Shown here one piece after another: positions 6,008 to 8,348 of a stretch of 8,348 nucleotides of DNA (positions are counted from its first letter, which is position 1; each line of letters starts with the position of its first letter). Location of the stretch: contig JBJTOZ010000005.1 in NCBI GenBank assembly GCA_046074825.1, positions 1 to 8,348 on the forward strand. The letters are read 5' to 3'. This DNA is from JAGVSR01 sp046074825 (lineage in GTDB: Bacteria; Pseudomonadota; Alphaproteobacteria; Rhizobiales; Hyphomicrobiaceae). Under the pieces are notes generated by a model that saw nothing but the letters and a program-made list of their open reading frames with translations, ran no database searches and had not been told where the DNA came from. The translations under genes were made by a program, and so were the position numbers.

Positions 6008-7540
6008 TTATAGAGGCATTTTTTCACCAAATTCTCTCAACTTTAAAAATTCTTCATTGTCATTTATAATCCTGGGTACTTTATGTTGCCCACCAAGTTT
6101 CCCCTTCATCTTCATCCAACATGAAAAAGTTCCAGGTTTGACAGCAATTATTTCTGGTTCTTTAAGACCAAAATCATGCTCCCTTTGCTGAGCATAGTCA
6201 TCGTTTAGACTTCTCAGTGTCTTATCAAGACAGCTTCCAAACTTTTTTAAGTCTGCTTCATTTGGAATCTTTTTTGAAAATTCTATAAGATATTGATGCC
6301 GCATCTCTGTTTTTAACCCAATGGTATGCGAGGAACCAACGCAATAATCCGTGACACTTGCACCAATTGCGTGAGCTCCAACTCCAACGGCTTGGGCAAT
6401 TTCTTCTGCAATAAGATGTTCTCCCACAACTGAAAGTCGGTAATGAGTGCGTCCAGTAATAAAGAGCCGATGAGGTTTGAGATTTATGAACCGAATCGTA
6501 TCTCCCAAAATATAGGACCAAAGTCCCGAACATGTAGTTAAAACTATTGCATACTCGACGTCTGTTGTGACGTTAGCTATCCAGTAACGTGATGGATTTT
6601 TTGAGCTCAGTTCATTTAAAGGAACAAATTCATAAAAAAGTCCTCCATCGAGTATGAGCCGAAGCCCCTCACTCGATGATTTATCTGCAACTGCTATTGA
6701 ACCCTCACTAGCAGCATAAAGTTCTCGGGTTTCAGCGTGAGAGCCTGCAAGGAGTGATTTGAAGCTGTCATAGTAAGGAGAAAAGTTAATAGCTCCATGT
6801 ATTATCAATTCAAGATTTGGAAAAAAATCCACTAATCTTTTATAAGTTGGATTGAGCGTAATAAGTTTATCGAAAAAAAGTAAGAGCCAGTTCGGAGCGC
6901 CACTTATTGATCGTATATCTTCTTTCAAAACAGTCTCAGCAATCAAATTTATTTTCTTTTCCCAGTCAGGAATAAGAGCAACGTCACGATGTGGGAAGAC
7001 CCATGGATCCTGCCAATATGGAAGTTCGCGGACCTCAATGCCGCTCATATCACCAGAAAAAATACCAGGTGCTTCTTCTTTAAAAGGGGTGCTTCCACCA
7101 AGAAATAAGCACTTACCGCCTAGAATGTTACTCATAGGATTATTTGCAATATGGTGAGCCAGAATATCTTGAGCAGCTTTCCAGTTACTGTAAATTAAAT
7201 CCTTAGAAACCGGAATATATTTGCTTTTGCCACTTGTTGTTCCTGAAGTGAGAGCAAAATAAGGAATGAGATCGGGCCACGTACAATTATTCAATTTTGG
7301 AAACTGGTTCTGCCAGTATTCGCGGTAAAAATCTTCATATGTTCGCAAGGGGATGCATTTTTGGAATTTTTCAACAGTATCAATTTCTGAAAAATGATGT
7401 TCTTGTCCAAATCTTGTATCTTGTGCGCGCCGTATAAGCCTTTTGAGAAGTCGCTCTTGCACATGCTCAGCATCCATTGATCCAAGTTCAATATATCGTA
7501 AAGCGGCATATCCTCTAAGAAAGGGAGTTACATCCAACAT
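6008..7540 (-). CDS. GH3-family acyl-acid amido synthetase-like enzyme
   Basis: A 510-residue, apparently complete member of the GH3 family, part of the ANL adenylating-enzyme superfamily. Plant GH3 enzymes adenylate carboxylic acids such as indole-3-acetate or jasmonate and transfer them to amino acids. The function of bacterial members is mostly unknown. ATP-binding motif 1 is intact as LTSGTTSGKSKYIP (97-110). Motif 2 reads LYAASEG (274-280). Motif 3 is SYILGD (342-347), close to the family YRxGD. The C-terminal domain carries KGKLGGQHKVPR (479-490), another family signature. There is no signal peptide or membrane segment, so it is cytosolic. The start ATG (7538-7540) has only a poor upstream Shine-Dalgarno. 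A TATAAT lies about 80 bp upstream on the same strand. The gene is convergent with the LOG gene and downstream of the decayed rtcB. The substrate cannot be inferred. Confidence 0.93.
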   Translation of the reverse strand: MLDVTPFLRGYAALRYIELGSMDAEHVQERLLKRLIRRAQDTRFGQEHHFSEIDTVEKFQKCIPLRTYEDFYREYWQNQFPKLNNCTWPDLIPYFALTSGTTSGKSKYIPVSKDLIYSNWKAAQDILAHHIANNPMSNILGGKCLFLGGSTPFKEEAPGIFSGDMSGIEVRELPYWQDPWVFPHRDVALIPDWEKKINLIAETVLKEDIRSISGAPNWLLLFFDKLITLNPTYKRLVDFFPNLELIIHGAINFSPYYDSFKSLLAGSHAETRELYAASEGSIAVADKSSSEGLRLILDGGLFYEFVPLNELSSKNPSRYWIANVTTDVEYAIVLTTCSGLWSYILGDTIRFINLKPHRLFITGRTHYRLSVVGEHLIAEEIAQAVGVGAHAIGASVTDYCVGSSHTIGLKTEMRHQYLIEFSKKIPNEADLKKFGSCLDKTLRSLNDDYAQQREHDFGLKEPEIIAVKPGTFSCWMKMKGKLGGQHKVPRIINDNEEFLKLREFGEKMPL

Positions 7541-7619
7541 ATAACCATATCCAATTTAAGGAGACCAATTAACACTATTTTTGCTTTAATTTTTTTAAAA
7601 AGAACACACTTAAATTCTG

Positions 7620-7625
7620 ATTATA
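7620..7625 (-). promoter_or_regulatory. Candidate -10 element for the GH3 gene
   Basis: On the minus strand a perfect TATAAT occurs about 80 bp before the GH3 start codon. A loose -35, TTAAAC or CTTAAA, lies 16-17 bp further upstream. The region is very AT-rich, so a perfect hexamer is only moderate evidence. Confidence 0.35.
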
Positions 7626-7631
7626 TGCGAG

Positions 7632-7673
7632 GATATCTATAGTTTAAGATATAGTTATAATAGTTTTAAAACT
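7632..7673. repeat. AT-rich cluster of short repeats and palindromes before GH3
   Basis: Three near-copies of ATAGTT(T/A)(T)AA begin at 7639, 7651 and 7660. ATATCT (7633-7638) and AGATAT (7647-7652) form an inverted repeat. AGTTTTAAAACT (7662-7673) is a perfect 12-bp palindrome. The cluster lies directly upstream of the candidate GH3 -10 and in the gap between GH3 and the rtcB remnant. It could be a regulator binding region or simple AT-rich low-complexity DNA. Confidence 0.35.
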
Positions 7674-7696
7674 GAATCTCCTAAATTATGGACAAT

Positions 7697-8348
7697 TTAT
7701 TTCTTGCTGCAAATCAAGGGTACTATTTTTTCGACCTTTCGTGCTAAACCAGCTGACTGACCCGCATCTGTAATTCCCTACATATTTTATAAAACTACAG
7801 GCATCTTCAACGATCCCCCCTTGATGGATGAACCCAAAATAATGATACCTTCTCTTTAAAAATCTTCACATTTTTTCCTTTCCAGCTCCTTGCAGCTTGA
7901 TGTCTGCTCATAAGTCGTCGAGAGCCATGGCAAGCGAAAGACGAGGCGATTGCCTCACTCACTTTTTCTTCCTACTAGAACATATTTTACAGTGTCCATC
8001 CGCACCACAATATTGTCTTGCTGTTCTATTTGTTCTAATTTTTTTGGATGAAACGGATGCTCAGGTCCAAAGGCACGAGTTGCTACTCTACGATGTGAAT
8101 ACAGGTTTCTTTTTGTTCCATCAATACTGTGACCTTCAGTTTACATGTGTTGTGTGAGACATCGAATAGAATTGGGAGCCCTGCATTTTAAAAATAATAC
8201 CTCCCTAGTTAGGAGACCAATAATTGTCTTTCTGCTATAGCGCTGTTCATTGCTGATCTCATGGCATCAAGATATTTTTGGCCGAGATCTGATTTAAATC
8301 GGGGCCTGATCCTAATTCTCGCTCAGGAGAAGTAATCTTTGCAATGCT
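7697..8348 (-). pseudogene. rtcB: Degraded rtcB (RNA-splicing ligase) pseudogene, N-terminus off window
   Basis: No long frame is open, but consecutive minus-strand pieces in shifting frames reproduce the C-terminal half of RtcB, the GTP/Mn2+-dependent RNA 3'-phosphate ligase, in the right order. They are SPEREL (about 8313-8330), SDLGQKYLDAMRSAMNSA then ERQLL (about 8220-8290), LPILFDVSHNTCK (about 8137-8178), DGTKRNLYSHRRVATRAFGP (about 8064-8125), YVLVG (about 7971-7985), ACHGSRRLMSRHQAARSWKG (about 7878-7937), then GIIILGSS, GIVEDA, and AGLARKVEKIVPL near the end at TAA 7697-7699. At least five frameshifts are needed, one at a six-G run (7815-7820). In-frame stops lie at 8209-8211 and 8188-8190, and about ten residues seem lost between ERQLL and LPILF. 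The family HGAGR active-site motif has become HGSRR, arguing for true decay over sequencing error. Confidence 0.85.

Noticed and set aside
6258..7509. Alternative frames on both strands within the GH3 gene
   Set aside because: All overlap a complete GH3 frame with intact motifs and show no independent start signals.
7897..8157. 86-codon plus-strand open frame near the right end
   Set aside because: It is antisense to recognisable RtcB motifs on the minus strand, so it is a by-product of the pseudogene rather than a gene.
7559..8221. Exact 11-bp direct repeat AGGAGACCAAT at 7559-7569 and 8211-8221
   Set aside because: It could be taken for a target duplication, but several 11-bp matches are expected by chance in a window this size and no mobile element lies between the copies.
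1..8348. tRNA or rRNA genes, CRISPR arrays, insertion sequences, prophage or toxin-antitoxin modules
   Set aside because: None was seen on reading both strands: no regularly spaced repeats, no terminal inverted repeats flanking a transposase, and no cloverleaf-like element recognised.

Overview
The window is AT-rich DNA (low GC throughout) from a Gram-negative bacterium. The long LOG-family protein and the small membrane protein at 494-886 look proteobacterial, most likely alphaproteobacterial, but no rRNA or strongly lineage-specific marker is present, so this is inference. Roughly three quarters of the window is coding. The long gene-free stretches and one clearly decayed gene suggest a genome under relaxed selection, as in host-associated bacteria.

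Layout: 1-126 is the 3' end of an unrecognised plus-strand gene. 127-493 is mostly non-coding and carries a perfect 8-bp inverted repeat just before a small membrane protein (494-886, +). Converging on that is a potassium-channel-like protein with a TVGYGD filter (945-1886, -). A ~350-bp divergent intergenic region leads to a complete Mg2+-transporting P-type ATPase of the MgtA/MgtB class (2235-4772, +). Next come a possible 33-residue single-span membrane peptide (4803-4904, +) and a long-form LOG-family phosphoribohydrolase (4927-5742, +). A structured GC-rich element ending in a terminator (about 5821-5905) closes this strand. A complete GH3-family adenylating enzyme (6008-7540, -) converges on it. 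The right edge (7697-8348, -) holds a degraded rtcB (RNA ligase) pseudogene that runs off the window. It is recognisable only when all three reading frames are stitched together.

Functional reading: two ion-handling membrane proteins (K+ channel and Mg2+ pump) are divergently placed. Two enzymes from families named after plant-hormone metabolism (LOG, cytokinin activation; GH3, acyl-acid amido synthetase) are convergent neighbours. No transposon, CRISPR array, prophage or tRNA was recognised. The points most worth a second look are the rtcB pseudogene, the LOG/GH3 neighbourhood, the small membrane ORF directly behind mgtA, and the structured RNA-like element at 5821-5905.
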